Assembly: GCF_002119665.1 (NCBI RefSeq)
Contig: NZ_CP021111.1
Span: 124,001 to 188,000 of the forward strand
Origin: Bordetella genomosp. 13
GTDB taxonomy: Bacteria > Pseudomonadota > Gammaproteobacteria > Burkholderiales > Burkholderiaceae_B
DNA: 64,000 nucleotides
Direction: 5' to 3'
Shown here: one piece after another, positions 34,782 to 44,346 of the stretch
Layout of the letters: every line of letters starts with the position of its first letter
Numbering within the stretch: the stretch's first letter is position 1
Position numbers and translations under genes: made by a program
Notes under the pieces: model-generated
Databases searched by the model: none
What the model was told of the DNA's origin: nothing
What the model saw: only the letters and a program-made list of their open reading frames with translations

Positions 34782-36542
34782 CTAGCGGGCGTACCGCGCC
34801 ATTGCGGTTGCCGACTCGATCTCCAAACCCTCCCTCGACATCGCCTGCAACCTTGGCATCAATCCCAGCAGATGCTGCGTGTACTCGTGCCGGGGCGTGC
34901 GGAACAGCGTCTCGGTATCCGCCACCTCCAGCAGTTGTCCGTGCCGCATCACGCCGACGCGGTCGCACATCTGGCGGATCACGGGCAGGTCGTGGCTGAT
35001 GAACAGCATGGTCAGGCGCAACTGCTCCTGCAAGTCTTTCAGCAGGTTCAGGATCTGCGCCTGGATGGACACGTCCAGCGCCGAAGTGGGTTCGTCGCAG
35101 ATCAAAAAGCGCGGACGCGTGGCCAGCGCGCGGGCGATGCAGATGCGCTGCCGCTGCCCGCCCGAGAACTCGTGCGGATAGCGCTGCGCGGCCTGGGCGC
35201 CCAGGCCCACCACGTCGAGCAGGTCGGCCACGATGCGGCGGGCCTGCTCTTCGTTGTCGGCCAGCCGGTGGAAGCGGATGGGCTCGGCCACGATGTCCAG
35301 CACGCGCATGCGCGGATTGACCGATGAATACGGGTCCTGGAACACCATCTGTATCTGGCGGCGGAAGGGATTTAGCGCCTTTTCGTTGCCGCGCATGGCG
35401 GTAAGGTCGGTGCCGGCGAACGTGACCGAGCCCGAGCTGGGCGTGTACAGGCCCGCGATCAGCCGCGCCACGGTGGACTTGCCCGATCCCGATTCGCCCA
35501 CCAGGCCGAAGACCTCGCCTTCGGCGATGGACAGGTCCACCTGCTTCACCGCATCCAGCGTGCGCCGGTTGCGCTTGAAAAACGCGTTGCGCAGCACGAA
35601 CTGCATGCCCAGGCCCCGCGCCTGCACCAGGGGACCGCCGCGGCCTGCGCCTGCGAAATCGCGGCGCTGCCCCAGCCAGTGCGTGGCGACGTCCATCGGC
35701 GCGACGGGCGTGCGCACGTCTTCGATGTACGTGACCAGCGGAAAGCGCCGCAGCTTCACGTCGGGTCTCGGCACCGCCGAGATCAGGCTGCGCGTATAGG
35801 GATGGTCGGGGTCGCCCAGGATCTTCTTCGTGGGGCCCTGCTCGACCAGCCGGCCGCGATACAGCACGGCCACGCGGTCGGTCACGTCGGCGATCACGCC
35901 CATGTCGTGCGTGATGATGATCATCCCGACGCGCTTTTCTTTGCACAGCCTGCGCAGCAGGTCCAGGATCTGGGCCTGGATGGACACGTCCAGCGCCGTG
36001 GTGGGCTCGTCGGCGATGATGACTTCGGGTTCGCAGCACAGCGCCAGCGCGATCACCACGCGCTGCCGCATGCCGCCCGAGAACTGGTGCGGATACTGCT
36101 TCACGCGCAGCTCGGGTTCGTCGATGCCCACCTGCTTCAGCAAGTCGACGGCGCGGCGCCGTCCCTCGGCCTGTGATACGTGCAGGTGCACCTGCATGGT
36201 CTCGACCAACTGGCTTTCCACCGTCTGCAGCGGGTCGAGCGAGGTCAGCGGATCCTGGAAGATCATGCCGATGCGGCGGCCGCGCACCTTGCGCTGCTCG
36301 TGCGGCGGCAGCGTGTCGATGCGTCGCCCTTCAAGCCGCACCTCGCCGCCGGCCAGGCGTCCGGGCGCCTCGAGCAGGCCGATGACGGCGTTGCCGATGG
36401 TGGACTTGCCGGCGCCGGATTCGCCCACCACGCCCAGTATCTCGCCCGGGTCCAGCGACAGCGAGACGCCGTCGACGGCGACCTGGTTGCCCCGGCGGCT
36501 GGGGAACTCGATGCGGATGGCGTCGATGTCTAGCAGGGCCAT
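34782..36542 (-). CDS. Dipeptide/oligopeptide ABC transporter, fused double ATPase (DppDF-like)
   Basis: The 586-residue protein carries two ATPase domains in tandem. The first has GESGAGKST near residue 39, signature FSGGMRQRV and Walker [14 protein letters not shown]. The second has GESGSGKST near 350, FSGGQRQRI and [13 protein letters not shown]. Each ends with an oligopeptide-type C-terminal extension. It is the last gene of a receptor-permease-permease-ATPase operon, 10 bp after the second permease gene. It energises uptake of a peptide, glutathione-like or other family-5 ligand. Confidence 0.93.
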   Translation of the reverse strand: MALLDIDAIRIEFPSRRGNQVAVDGVSLSLDPGEILGVVGESGAGKSTIGNAVIGLLEAPGRLAGGEVRLEGRRIDTLPPHEQRKVRGRRIGMIFQDPLTSLDPLQTVESQLVETMQVHLHVSQAEGRRRAVDLLKQVGIDEPELRVKQYPHQFSGGMRQRVVIALALCCEPEVIIADEPTTALDVSIQAQILDLLRRLCKEKRVGMIIITHDMGVIADVTDRVAVLYRGRLVEQGPTKKILGDPDHPYTRSLISAVPRPDVKLRRFPLVTYIEDVRTPVAPMDVATHWLGQRRDFAGAGRGGPLVQARGLGMQFVLRNAFFKRNRRTLDAVKQVDLSIAEGEVFGLVGESGSGKSTVARLIAGLYTPSSGSVTFAGTDLTAMRGNEKALNPFRRQIQMVFQDPYSSVNPRMRVLDIVAEPIRFHRLADNEEQARRIVADLLDVVGLGAQAAQRYPHEFSGGQRQRICIARALATRPRFLICDEPTSALDVSIQAQILNLLKDLQEQLRLTMLFISHDLPVIRQMCDRVGVMRHGQLLEVADTETLFRTPRHEYTQHLLGLMPRLQAMSREGLEIESATAMARYAR

Positions 36543-36552
36543 GGCGTCGTCC

Positions 36553-37479
36553 TCAGCGCAGCTTGGGGTTGAGCGCGTCGCGCAGCCAGTCGCCCAGCAG
36601 GTTCACCGACAGCACAAGCGCCACCAGCGCGATGCCGGGGAAGATCGAGATCCACCACATGCCCGAGAACAGGTAGCTGTTGCCGATGCGGATCAAGGTG
36701 CCCAGCGAAGGCGCGGTGGGCGGCACGCCCACGCCCAGGAAGGACAGCGTGGCTTCGGTGATGATGGCCACGGCCAGGTGGATGGTGGCGATGACCAGCA
36801 CGGGGCCCAGCACATTGGGCAGGATGTGGCGGCGCAGGATGGTGATGGGCCCGATGCCGATCAGCCTGGCGGCCTGCACGTATTCCTTGTTGCGCTCCAC
36901 CAGCGTAGAGCCGCGCACCGTGCGCGCGTACTGCACCCATCCCGAGATGCCGATGGCGAAGATCAGCACGTACATGGCCAGCTGGTCGTGCAGGTCGCGC
37001 GGTAGCAGGCCGCGCGCCACGCCGTCGATCAGCAGCGCGATCAGGATGGCCGGAAACGACAGCTGCACGTCGGCGATGCGCATGATGATGCTGTCCACGC
37101 GGCCGCCCGCGTAACCGCTGATCAGCCCCAGCGACACGCCCAGCACCATCGAGAACAGCACCGAGCAGACGCCCACGGTGAGCGACACGCGCGCGCCGTA
37201 CAGGATGGCCGACAGTACGTCGCGTCCCTGGTCGTCGGTGCCCAGCAGGAAGTCGGCGTTGCCTTCCGGACTCCAGGATGGCGGCGTGTTGGCGTCCATG
37301 ATGCTGAGCGAGGCCAGGTCGAAGGGATTGTGCGGCGCGATCACCGGGGCCAGCACGGCGCCCGCCACGATGATCAGGGTGACGAGAGCCGACACCATGG
37401 CCCCGGGCGAGCGTTTGAAGCTGTGCCACAGATCGCTGTCGGCGGCGCGGGTGAACAGCAGGTTCAGGCGGGCATGCAT
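36553..37479 (-). CDS. Dipeptide/oligopeptide ABC transporter permease (DppC-like)
   Basis: The 308-residue permease has an N-terminal OppC_N segment (DLWHSFKRSPGAMVSALVTLIIV), then GTDDQGRDVLSAILYGARVSL and the EAA loop VQAARLIGIGPITILRRHILPN near residue 205. ATG 37479 is chosen by homology; the frame upstream overlaps the previous gene. It pairs with the DppB-like permease whose gene ends 13 bp upstream. Confidence 0.93.
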   Translation of the reverse strand: MHARLNLLFTRAADSDLWHSFKRSPGAMVSALVTLIIVAGAVLAPVIAPHNPFDLASLSIMDANTPPSWSPEGNADFLLGTDDQGRDVLSAILYGARVSLTVGVCSVLFSMVLGVSLGLISGYAGGRVDSIIMRIADVQLSFPAILIALLIDGVARGLLPRDLHDQLAMYVLIFAIGISGWVQYARTVRGSTLVERNKEYVQAARLIGIGPITILRRHILPNVLGPVLVIATIHLAVAIITEATLSFLGVGVPPTAPSLGTLIRIGNSYLFSGMWWISIFPGIALVALVLSVNLLGDWLRDALNPKLR

Positions 37480-37492
37480 CGCGCGTCCTTGG

Positions 37493-38464
37493 TTATCTGC
37501 TTTGCACGCGCAGTCGCGGGTCGACGGCAAAGTACAGCAGGTCTACGACGAGGTTGATCACGACGAAGAAGAATGCGATCAGCACCAGATAGGCGGCCAT
37601 CACGGGGATGTCGACGGCGCTGATGGCCTGGATGAACAGCAAACCCATGCCCGGCCACTGGAACACCGTCTCGGTGATGATGGAGAAGGCAATGATGGAG
37701 CCCAGCTGCAGGCCCGTGATGGTGATGACGGGCACCATGGTGTTCTTCAGCGCATGACGGAAATTGATGAGCCGCTCGGGCAGGCCCCGCGCGCGGGCGA
37801 ACTTGATGAAGTCGGTGCGCAGCACCTCGAGCATCTCGGCACGCACCAGGCGCATGATCAGCGTCATCTGGAACAGCGCCAGCGTGATGGCCGGCATGAT
37901 CAGCGCGGCCAGCCCTGACGGCGTGAGCAGGCCGGTGCTCCAGCCGCCCAGCGAAATGACCTCGCCGCGGCCGAAGCTGGGCAGCCAGCGCAGCTGCACG
38001 CCGAACACCAGGATGAGCAGGATGCCGATGAGGAAGGTGGGCAGCGAGATGCCCGCCAGCGACAGCGCCATGAAGCTCTTGGCCACCACGCCGCGGCGGC
38101 GCAGCGCGGTGTAGATGCCCATGGGAATGCCGAAGGCCAGCGCCATCAGCGCGGACACGAAGGACAGCTCGAGCGTGGCGGGCAGGCGTTCTTCGATCAG
38201 GCTGCTCACCGGTCGCCGTTGCCGGTACGACACGCCAAAGTCGCCCTTCAGCGCATCACCGACGAAACGCGCGAACTGCACCGGGAACGGGTCGTTCAGG
38301 CCCAGGTCGGCGCGGAGCTGCGCGCGCTGCGCTTCGGTGGTGTCCTGTCCCACCATGCCGGCGACGGGGTCGCCCACGTAGCGGAACATCGAGAAGGCGA
38401 TCAGCGCGACCACCAGCATGACGATCAGCGACTGCAAAAGTCGTCGCGCGATGAAGGAAAGCAT
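37493..38464 (-). CDS. Dipeptide/oligopeptide ABC transporter permease (DppB-like)
   Basis: The 323-residue permease starts MLSFIARRLLQSLIVMLVVALIAFSMFR, the usual first TM of DppB-type subunits. It has GDFGVSYRQRRPVSSLIEERLPATLEL and the EAA loop FARARGLPERLINFRHALKNT near residue 230. It forms the channel with the DppC-like subunit. It lies 102 bp after the receptor gene in the same operon. Confidence 0.93.
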   Translation of the reverse strand: MLSFIARRLLQSLIVMLVVALIAFSMFRYVGDPVAGMVGQDTTEAQRAQLRADLGLNDPFPVQFARFVGDALKGDFGVSYRQRRPVSSLIEERLPATLELSFVSALMALAFGIPMGIYTALRRRGVVAKSFMALSLAGISLPTFLIGILLILVFGVQLRWLPSFGRGEVISLGGWSTGLLTPSGLAALIMPAITLALFQMTLIMRLVRAEMLEVLRTDFIKFARARGLPERLINFRHALKNTMVPVITITGLQLGSIIAFSIITETVFQWPGMGLLFIQAISAVDIPVMAAYLVLIAFFFVVINLVVDLLYFAVDPRLRVQSR

Positions 38465-38566
38465 ATGCGGTTGGCCTGTGGGCCGCCCGAAGCCGATGTG
38501 TCGGCAGAGGGAGCTTGGTTGTAAAGGTGCGCGCGGGCGGGGCGGACGGCCGCCCCTGGCCCCACG

Positions 38567-40171
38567 TTACGGCATCACGACGTTGCGCAGGTCGAGCACG
38601 TCGTCGGCGCGCTGGATGACCTGGATGTTGTCCTTCACGCCCCAGGACATGGGTTGCTGGTGCAGCGGCAGGTAGCCGTAATCCTTGCGCACGATCTCGA
38701 AGGCCTGCTTGATCATCTCGTTGCGCTTGGCCTGGTCGGTTTCGGTGCCGACCTTGGTGGTCAGCTCGTCGACCTGCTTGTTGCAGTAGCCGCCCAGGTT
38801 GAACTGGCCGCTTGCCGTCTTCGCGTCGCGGCACGCCGCCAGGTTCAGCAGCGCATTGTGCGCGTCGGTCGAGCTGGGGGTCCAGCCCAGCATGTACATG
38901 CTGGTTTCGTTGCCGGCCTGCAGCAGCACCTTGGCGAAGTACTTGGACTTGCTCTGGGCCAGCAGGTTGATCTTGATGCCCACGCGCGCCAGCATGCCGG
39001 CCACCGCCTGGCAGACTTTCTCGTCGTTGACGTAGCGGTCGTTGGGGCAGTCCAGCGTGACCGTGAAGCCATTGGGGTAACCGGCCTCGGCCAGCAGCTT
39101 CTTGGCGCGCTCGGGATCGGGCTTGTAAGGGGCCCCGTACGAATCGGCGTAGCCGTTGATGGCCGTGGCCACCAGCGAGCCCAGCGGCTTGGCCGCGTTG
39201 CGCATGATCTTGGCGTTGATGGCGTTGGTGTCGACCGCCAGCACCACCGCCTCGCGCACCTTGGGATCCTTGAAGGGATTCTTGCCCTTGACGTCGGAGT
39301 ACAGCAGTTCATCGCGCGCCTGGTCCATGCCGATGAAGATGGCGCGGGCCTCGGGAGCGGTAAGCGGCTTCACGCCCGGCGCGTCTTCCAGGCGCTGCCA
39401 GTCCTGCACGGGCACGGGCTGCACGATGTCCATCTCGCCCGAGATGAGGGCGGCCACGCGCGTGGCTTCCTGCGAAATGGGCTGGAAGATGACTTCGTCG
39501 ACATTGGTCTTGACCTTCTTGTCCCAGTAGTCGGGGAAGCGCTTGAGGACCGTCTTCACGTCGGGCTGGCGCTCGGCCACCATGAAGGGGCCGGTGCCGT
39601 TGGCGTGCAGGTTCGCGTAGTTGCCCTGGCCGCCCTTCACATTGGTGGCCTCGGTGGTGTTGTTCTTCTCGGACCATGACTTGCTCATGATGTAGAGGAA
39701 CGACCACTCGCGCGGCAGGATGGGGTTCGGGGTGGGCGTGGTGACTTCGACAGTGAAATCGTCGATCTTCTTCACGTCGCTGGCCTTGGCGCCGTAGCCC
39801 TTCATGTCCGAGCCCGGCGTCAGGCTGCGCTTCCACGAGAAGATGACGTCTTCGGCAGTGAAGGCCGAGCCATCATGGAACTTGACGCCCTTGCGCAGCT
39901 TGAAGATCCACTTGGTGGGCTCGGGGTTTTCCCAGCTTTCGGCCAGCACCGGCACCAGCTTCAGGTTGCCGTCGTAGCCGGCCAGCGTTTCATAGATGTT
40001 GCCCTGGAAGCCCAGCGTGAAGGTCTCGTTCAGGGCCATCGGATCGAGCGACGTGGCGTCGCCCTGGTAGGCCCAGCGCAGCGTCTTGGCGCTGGCGACG
40101 TCGGCGGCCGATATCGCGGCCGCGAAGGCCAGTGCACATGCCGACAGTTTGAAGGCGGGTGTGATGCGCAT
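38567..40171 (-). CDS. Extracellular solute-binding protein, family 5 (dipeptide/oligopeptide type)
   Basis: The 534-residue periplasmic receptor has a signal peptide (residues 1-28, ending ADVASA), then TLRWAYQGDATSLDPMALNE and WIFKLRKGVKFHDGSAFTAEDVIFSWKR, the family-5 signature. Two cysteines late in the chain (LDCPNDRYVNDEKVC) probably pair. It is the first gene of the operon, with AAAGGG before the ATG. The ligand is uncertain: dipeptide, glutathione or nickel-chelate receptors share this layout. Confidence 0.93.
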   Translation of the reverse strand: MRITPAFKLSACALAFAAAISAADVASAKTLRWAYQGDATSLDPMALNETFTLGFQGNIYETLAGYDGNLKLVPVLAESWENPEPTKWIFKLRKGVKFHDGSAFTAEDVIFSWKRSLTPGSDMKGYGAKASDVKKIDDFTVEVTTPTPNPILPREWSFLYIMSKSWSEKNNTTEATNVKGGQGNYANLHANGTGPFMVAERQPDVKTVLKRFPDYWDKKVKTNVDEVIFQPISQEATRVAALISGEMDIVQPVPVQDWQRLEDAPGVKPLTAPEARAIFIGMDQARDELLYSDVKGKNPFKDPKVREAVVLAVDTNAINAKIMRNAAKPLGSLVATAINGYADSYGAPYKPDPERAKKLLAEAGYPNGFTVTLDCPNDRYVNDEKVCQAVAGMLARVGIKINLLAQSKSKYFAKVLLQAGNETSMYMLGWTPSSTDAHNALLNLAACRDAKTASGQFNLGGYCNKQVDELTTKVGTETDQAKRNEMIKQAFEIVRKDYGYLPLHQQPMSWGVKDNIQVIQRADDVLDLRNVVMP

Positions 40172-40350
40172 AGCCCTTTGCTCCGTTCGATGCGCGCGGC
40201 GGCGCGACAGAAGTGACAGGGCCCCGAGCCCCGATCGCGTTCATCAGGCCGGGGCATGACGTATCAAGGATTTCCGGCGGGCCGGGGTGGGGCCGCGCCG
40301 ACGCACGTCGCATCTTACGTTTAAGCGTCAACGATTTTGGATTGGGGTTA

Positions 40351-41748
40351 TCACTCGGTTGGCGCGCCGGTCTCCATGCCCTGCGCCAGGCGTTGGGCCA
40401 GTTCGGCCACCTTCTGCTTGCGGCGATCGTCGTCGTCGTGATGCGCGTTCAGCGCCGACCACGCCGGCCGGCTGCGCGCCTCGGCCAGCGCGTCCGGCAG
40501 CGGCGCCTTGCGCCATGCGTCGTCCGCCGGCTGGTCCAGGCGCAGCGGCTCGCGCGCCGCATGCCCGCGGCGCTCGAGCGCCTGGATCAATTGACGCTGC
40601 CGCAGCGCCAGCAGCCGCAGCACGGCGTCGTCGACGCTGAGTTCACGATGGCCGCGCAGGCGGCCGGCGATGCGTTGGCCCAGTTGGCCCACGCCCTGCC
40701 AAAGCCCGCCCGCGGCGGCGCCTATAAGCATGCCGGCGCCGAAGCTCAGGCCGCCCACCGCCAGATCGACGGCGCCGCCGGCCATGGCGCCGGCCGCCGC
40801 GCCCATGCCCAGTCGCACCCCCATGTCCTTCAAGGCATGGGGATGGAAAAGGTCCATGTTCCACCGCTCGCCCGACAGGGGCAGCGCGTCCGAGGCATAG
40901 TCGCCCGGCCGGAAGTTGTACAGCGCCAGCAGCGCCTGCGCCGCGGCCTGCTCGCGCAGCCTTACCTGTTCGCGCAGCGTTTCCGTGGCCGCGGCCAATG
41001 CGTCCGCATCGTTCGCCACCGTCAGCCGCAGCGCGGCGGCGTCGATCAACAGATCCGCCGCCACGCGGCACGCGTCGATGCGGCGCTGCGAGCGTTGCTG
41101 GCCCAGTGCGTCGGCGATGCGCTCCAGCGTCGCGGAATGGCTGTGCAGCAGCATGCCCAGTCGTCCGTACAGGCGCTGTTCGCCGTCCAGCGGCGGCGCC
41201 ACCGTGTCGAACTCGAGCACCGCGTGCAGACCCAACCGCGCCATGGCGTCGCGCCAGGCCTGCGCGCGATGCGCGGGCGCCTGCACGAAGTTCAGCACCG
41301 GCAGCAGCGGCCGTCCGCATGCGGCCAGCAGCGACAGCTCGTCGCGGTGCTTGCCTAGCACGGGATCGCGCGCATCGATGACGTACAGCGCCGCATCGCA
41401 GTCCAGCAGCTTGGCCAGCACGCGCGCCTCTTGTTCGAAGCGGCCGCGGGCCTCGGGCGAATCCAGCAGCCGGCGCACGCGCGCAGGGCCGTCCAGGCGC
41501 GCGCCGGGTTCATCCAGGCGGTCAAGGTACTCGAGCAGCGCGATGCTGTCTTCCATGCCGGGCGTGTCGTACCACTCGACGATCGCATCGTGGCCGGCAG
41601 CCAGGCGCACGCCCTCGACATGCCGCGTGGTGCCGGGCGCATCGGCCACCTGCCCGAAAGAGGGATCGCGGGTGAGCGTGCGCAGCAGTGATGTCTTGCC
41701 GGTGTTGGTATGGCCGACCACGGCGATCTTCAACGGCGCTTCAGCCAT
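40351..41748 (-). CDS. GTPase with DUF3482 domain
   Basis: The 465-residue protein has an Era/Obg-like G domain: G1 GHTNTGKTSLL near residue 12, a threonine pair in PGTTRHVEG, and G3 YDTPGMEDS. A long helical DUF3482 region follows, with a glycine-rich membrane-associated stretch (MGAAAGAMAGGAVDLAVGGLSFGAGMLIGAAAGG). ATG 41748 has GGGAG upstream. In other proteobacteria such genes usually follow a DUF2868 gene directly. Here DUF2868 lies 4.5 kb away at 46234-47694. Role unknown, probably at the membrane. Confidence 0.85.
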   Translation of the reverse strand: MAEAPLKIAVVGHTNTGKTSLLRTLTRDPSFGQVADAPGTTRHVEGVRLAAGHDAIVEWYDTPGMEDSIALLEYLDRLDEPGARLDGPARVRRLLDSPEARGRFEQEARVLAKLLDCDAALYVIDARDPVLGKHRDELSLLAACGRPLLPVLNFVQAPAHRAQAWRDAMARLGLHAVLEFDTVAPPLDGEQRLYGRLGMLLHSHSATLERIADALGQQRSQRRIDACRVAADLLIDAAALRLTVANDADALAAATETLREQVRLREQAAAQALLALYNFRPGDYASDALPLSGERWNMDLFHPHALKDMGVRLGMGAAAGAMAGGAVDLAVGGLSFGAGMLIGAAAGGLWQGVGQLGQRIAGRLRGHRELSVDDAVLRLLALRQRQLIQALERRGHAAREPLRLDQPADDAWRKAPLPDALAEARSRPAWSALNAHHDDDDRRKQKVAELAQRLAQGMETGAPTE

Positions 41749-41768
41749 GCCGAGTCTCCCGCGCCGCA

Positions 41769-41858
41769 CGCGGGCGTGCCGGTGGAAAGCTGGTCTTTCG
41801 CAGGGCGGCGCAGGGGCGCCGAGGGAATGGTGGCTGCATCCTCGACGAGAGAGTAGTC
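41769..41858 (+). repeat. Direct repeat copy A (ompW 5' leader)
   Basis: These 90 bp match 42566-42655 with no gaps and 11 mismatches (about 88%). Both copies end right before an ATG-AAG-AAG start and carry the same GAGAGAG ribosome site. Copy A has lost the FNR-like TTGAT half-site present in copy B. Confidence 0.85.
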
Positions 41859-42108
41859 ATGAAGAAGACCATCAATGAAGAAGACCAACAGAATAGCTTG
41901 AGCCGTTGCAGCCGTCGTGCTGACTATCGTCGCGGGCACGGCACTTGCGAACGCCAGGGTCGTAGCGGCGGGCTTCCAGGCAGTTGCAGAAGTCGTTCAG
42001 CGGCCATGCAGCCATACTTCCGGATTCGTCGGTGATGGCGTTGCTCGCCAGCGACACGCGTTTACCCCTAGTGCCACCCGGCAGCCTGCCGGCAGCGCCG
42101 TCTTATAG
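41859..42108 (+). pseudogene. Remnant of an OmpW-like secreted-protein gene
   Basis: Downstream of leader copy A the start codon region is tandemly duplicated: 16 bp at 41859-41874 are repeated at 41875-41890 with one mismatch, which shifts the frame. From the second ATG the frame reads MKKTNRIA, a TGA stop, then AVAAVVLTIVAGTALANA, a complete signal-peptide-like sequence similar to that of the intact ompW at 42656. After it the frame runs to 42108 without recognisable barrel sequence. It is a broken paralogue, or another exported gene whose leader came from ompW. Confidence 0.65.
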
Positions 42109-42214
42109 GCTTGCCAGCTTGGCGCGTTTGGGGGCAAGTTAGTCTGGCGCAGACAGTGGCTGGCAATGCAGGTCCCACCGCGCAGCCGCTTGAGCGCCGT
42201 CAAGGAGAGCCACG
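42109..42214. other. Short gap before the DUF378 gene
   Basis: Nothing but the AAGGAGAG ribosome site of the DUF378 gene is evident in this 106-bp stretch. Confidence 0.4.
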
Positions 42215-42463
42215 ATGACAACCGCAAACACCAACGGCTTGGGTGTGCGCACCCGCAGCACGTTCAACACGCTCGATTGGATCGCCATGGTGCTGCTGAT
42301 TGTGGGCGGCTTGAACTGGGGCCTGGTGGGCCTGTTCAGCTTTGATCTGGTGGCTGCGATCTTCGGCCCGATGTCGCCGGTCAGCCGCATCGTCTACGTG
42401 CTGGTCGGCCTGGCCGCGCTTTACGCGATCTACATGGCAAGCCGGTTCGGCAGGATGCGATAG
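42215..42463 (+). CDS. DUF378 family small membrane protein
   Basis: The 82-residue protein has two TM helices. NTLDWIAMVLLIVGGLNWGLVGLF carries the characteristic GGLNWGLVG of DUF378, and IVYVLVGLAALYAIYMASRF follows. It has a strong AAGGAG site eight bases before the ATG. Function is unknown. It is inserted between the ompW remnant and an fnr gene fragment that begins 11 bp after its stop. Confidence 0.85.
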   Translation: MTTANTNGLGVRTRSTFNTLDWIAMVLLIVGGLNWGLVGLFSFDLVAAIFGPMSPVSRIVYVLVGLAALYAIYMASRFGRMR

Positions 42464-42474
42464 CCGCGGTTCTT

Positions 42475-42566
42475 GCGCGGGGCGCAGATCAGCGCGTCCA
42501 CTCGCTGGTAGTCGGCCGGCGTCAAGTCGTCGGGCGTGCAGGCGTCGCGCCGCGCGCGGTTCGAGC
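42475..42566 (-). pseudogene. Fragment of an fnr gene (N-terminal part)
   Basis: These 92 bp match the intact fnr at 45959-46050 with 8 mismatches and no gaps (about 91%). On the minus strand they encode DDLTPADYQRVDALICA unchanged, but the second cluster cysteine (SNCALRDVC) is now Arg (SNRARRDAC). The match stops exactly at 42566, where the match to ompW leader copy A begins, so this is a recombination junction. There is no start codon and no downstream part. Confidence 0.8.
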
Positions 42567-42655
42567 GCGGGCGTGCCGGTGAAATTTTGATCTTTCGCAA
42601 GGCGGCACAGGGGCGCCGATGGAATGATGGCTACATCCTCAACGAGAGAGTAGTC
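42566..42655 (+). repeat. Direct repeat copy B (leader of intact ompW)
   Basis: This is the partner of 41769-41858, offset by exactly 797 bp. It contains the ompW promoter region, an FNR-like site and the ribosome site. Confidence 0.85.
42587..42600 (+). promoter_or_regulatory. FNR-like half-site upstream of ompW
   Basis: TTGAT-CTTT-CGCAA keeps the left FNR half-site and three of five bases of the right one (8/10 overall). It is 55 bp before the ompW ATG. ompW is FNR/oxygen controlled in E. coli, so the site is plausible though imperfect. Confidence 0.4.
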
Positions 42656-43270
42656 ATGAAGAAGAACATCAGAATAATTTGTGCTCTTGCAGCCGTCGCG
42701 TTGACTTCTGCCGCCGGCACGGCCGCAGCGGCGGGCGGCGACGTCCTGGTCCGCGTGCGCGCCCTGCACGTCACGCCGGACGTATCCACCAACGATACCT
42801 TGTCGTCGCTGGACGTGGGCGTGAAGCAGTCCACCGTGCCCGAGCTCGACCTGACCTACATGTTCACCGATCACATCGGCGCCGAACTGATCCTGGGCAC
42901 CACGCGCAATCGCGTCACGTCGGCCGCCGGCAACCTGGGCAAGGTCAGCCTGCTGCCGCCCACGCTGACGGTGCAGTATCACTTCAATCCCAACGGCCGC
43001 TATCGGCCCTATGCCGGCGCGGGCATCAACTACACGATGTTCTACGACAACAGCCTGTCGGCCGGCGGCCAGGACATCCGCATCGACCGTCACAGCTTCG
43101 GCCCTGCGCTGCAGCTGGGCATGGACATCGGGCTGGACGACAACTGGTTCTTCAACGTCGACGTGAAGAAGCTGTGGATCCGTACGGACGCTACGCTGGC
43201 CGGCACGAAGCTGGGCACGCTGAAGATCGATCCGTGGATCTTCGGCGTGGGCGTGGGCCGCCGCTTCTGA
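42656..43270 (+). CDS. ompW: OmpW family outer-membrane protein
   Basis: The 204-residue small beta-barrel has a signal peptide (residues 1-24, AGTAAAA), then GDVLVRVRALHVTPD, the OmpW start with N-terminal RxRxxxVxPxxS-like pattern. VPELDLTYMFTDHIGAELIL and NGRYRPYAGAGINYTMFY strands follow, and it ends in GVGRRF with a terminal Phe for barrel assembly. OmpW forms a narrow hydrophobic channel in the outer membrane. GAGAGAG precedes the ATG. The desaturase gene starts 11 bp after the stop, which suggests an operon of envelope-lipid functions. Confidence 0.92.
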   Translation: MKKNIRIICALAAVALTSAAGTAAAAGGDVLVRVRALHVTPDVSTNDTLSSLDVGVKQSTVPELDLTYMFTDHIGAELILGTTRNRVTSAAGNLGKVSLLPPTLTVQYHFNPNGRYRPYAGAGINYTMFYDNSLSAGGQDIRIDRHSFGPALQLGMDIGLDDNWFFNVDVKKLWIRTDATLAGTKLGTLKIDPWIFGVGVGRRF

Positions 43271-43281
43271 GGTCTCGCGTC

Positions 43282-44346
43282 ATGATGCCTCCTCGCGAGC
43301 CCATCGCGTCCGATGCGCCGCTGCCGCACCGCAAGGTGGTGCGCGCCTGGGTGGCGCCCATGGCGGTGCGCACGTACGTGCGCCCGGTGCTTCTGCTGCT
43401 GCTGGACTATGTGCTGCTGGCCGTGGCGCTTGCCGCAGCGGTGCTGGCCGACAGCCTGCTGCTGAAGGTCGCGGGCGGCGTCGCGGCCGGCCTGATCACC
43501 GGGCGCCTGTTCATCATCGGCCACGATGCCTGCCATCAGAGCCTGACGCCGTCGCGCCGGCTGAACCGGTGGCTGGGGCGCATCGCCTTCCTGCCGTCGC
43601 TCACGCCGTACAGCCTGTGGGAAGTGGGCCACAACGTGGTGCACCACGGCTACACCAACCTGAAGGGCTTCGACTTCATCTGGGCGCCGATGACGCTGGA
43701 GGAATTCCGCGCGCTGTCCGGGCCTCGTCGGTGGATGGAGCGGATCTATCGCAGCGGCTGGGGCGCGGGCCTGTATTACATGATCGAGATCTGGTGGTAC
43801 CGGATGTTCTTCCCCGGCAAGGCCGCCATGCCGACGCGTCGCCGCGTGTTCACGCTGGATTGCCTGTTGATCTCGGCTTATGGCGCGGCCGTGACAGGCG
43901 CGCTGTGGTGGGCCGCGGTGGCCACGCAGCAGTCCGTCGCGCTCGTGCTGGCCGTCGGCGCGCTGCTGCCCTTTCTCGTGTGGTGCACGTTGATGGGTCT
44001 CGTGGTGTACGCCCATCACACCCATGTGCGCGTGCACTGGTATGACGACCAGATGGCCTGGGCCCAGGCACAGCCGTTCATCTCCACCACCGTGCATCTG
44101 ACGTTTCCATGGCGCCTGGGCGCGCTGCTGCATCACATCATGGAGCACACGGCGCATCACGTGGACATGAGCATTCCCCTGTACCGCCTCGCCGCGGCGC
44201 AGCGCAGCCTCGAAGGCATGCTGCCGGGCCGCATCATCATCCAGCCCTTTTCGTGGCGCTGGTACCGGGACACCGCCCGGCGCTGCAAGCTGTACGACTT
44301 CCGTACTCACCAATGGACCGACTTCCATGGCATACCCACGACCTGA
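43282..44346 (+). CDS. Membrane fatty acid desaturase
   Basis: The 354-residue protein has the three histidine boxes of membrane desaturases: HDACHQS near 72, HNVVHHG near 117, and [12 protein letters not shown] near 284. Between them lie hydrophobic hairpins. It uses oxygen and a di-iron centre to insert a double bond in acyl chains, probably delta-12-like by motif spacing, though the position cannot be fixed. ATG 43282 (then a second ATG) is 11 bp after ompW. The end overlaps the hemF start by 20 bp. Confidence 0.88.
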   Translation: MMPPREPIASDAPLPHRKVVRAWVAPMAVRTYVRPVLLLLLDYVLLAVALAAAVLADSLLLKVAGGVAAGLITGRLFIIGHDACHQSLTPSRRLNRWLGRIAFLPSLTPYSLWEVGHNVVHHGYTNLKGFDFIWAPMTLEEFRALSGPRRWMERIYRSGWGAGLYYMIEIWWYRMFFPGKAAMPTRRRVFTLDCLLISAYGAAVTGALWWAAVATQQSVALVLAVGALLPFLVWCTLMGLVVYAHHTHVRVHWYDDQMAWAQAQPFISTTVHLTFPWRLGALLHHIMEHTAHHVDMSIPLYRLAAAQRSLEGMLPGRIIIQPFSWRWYRDTARRCKLYDFRTHQWTDFHGIPTT

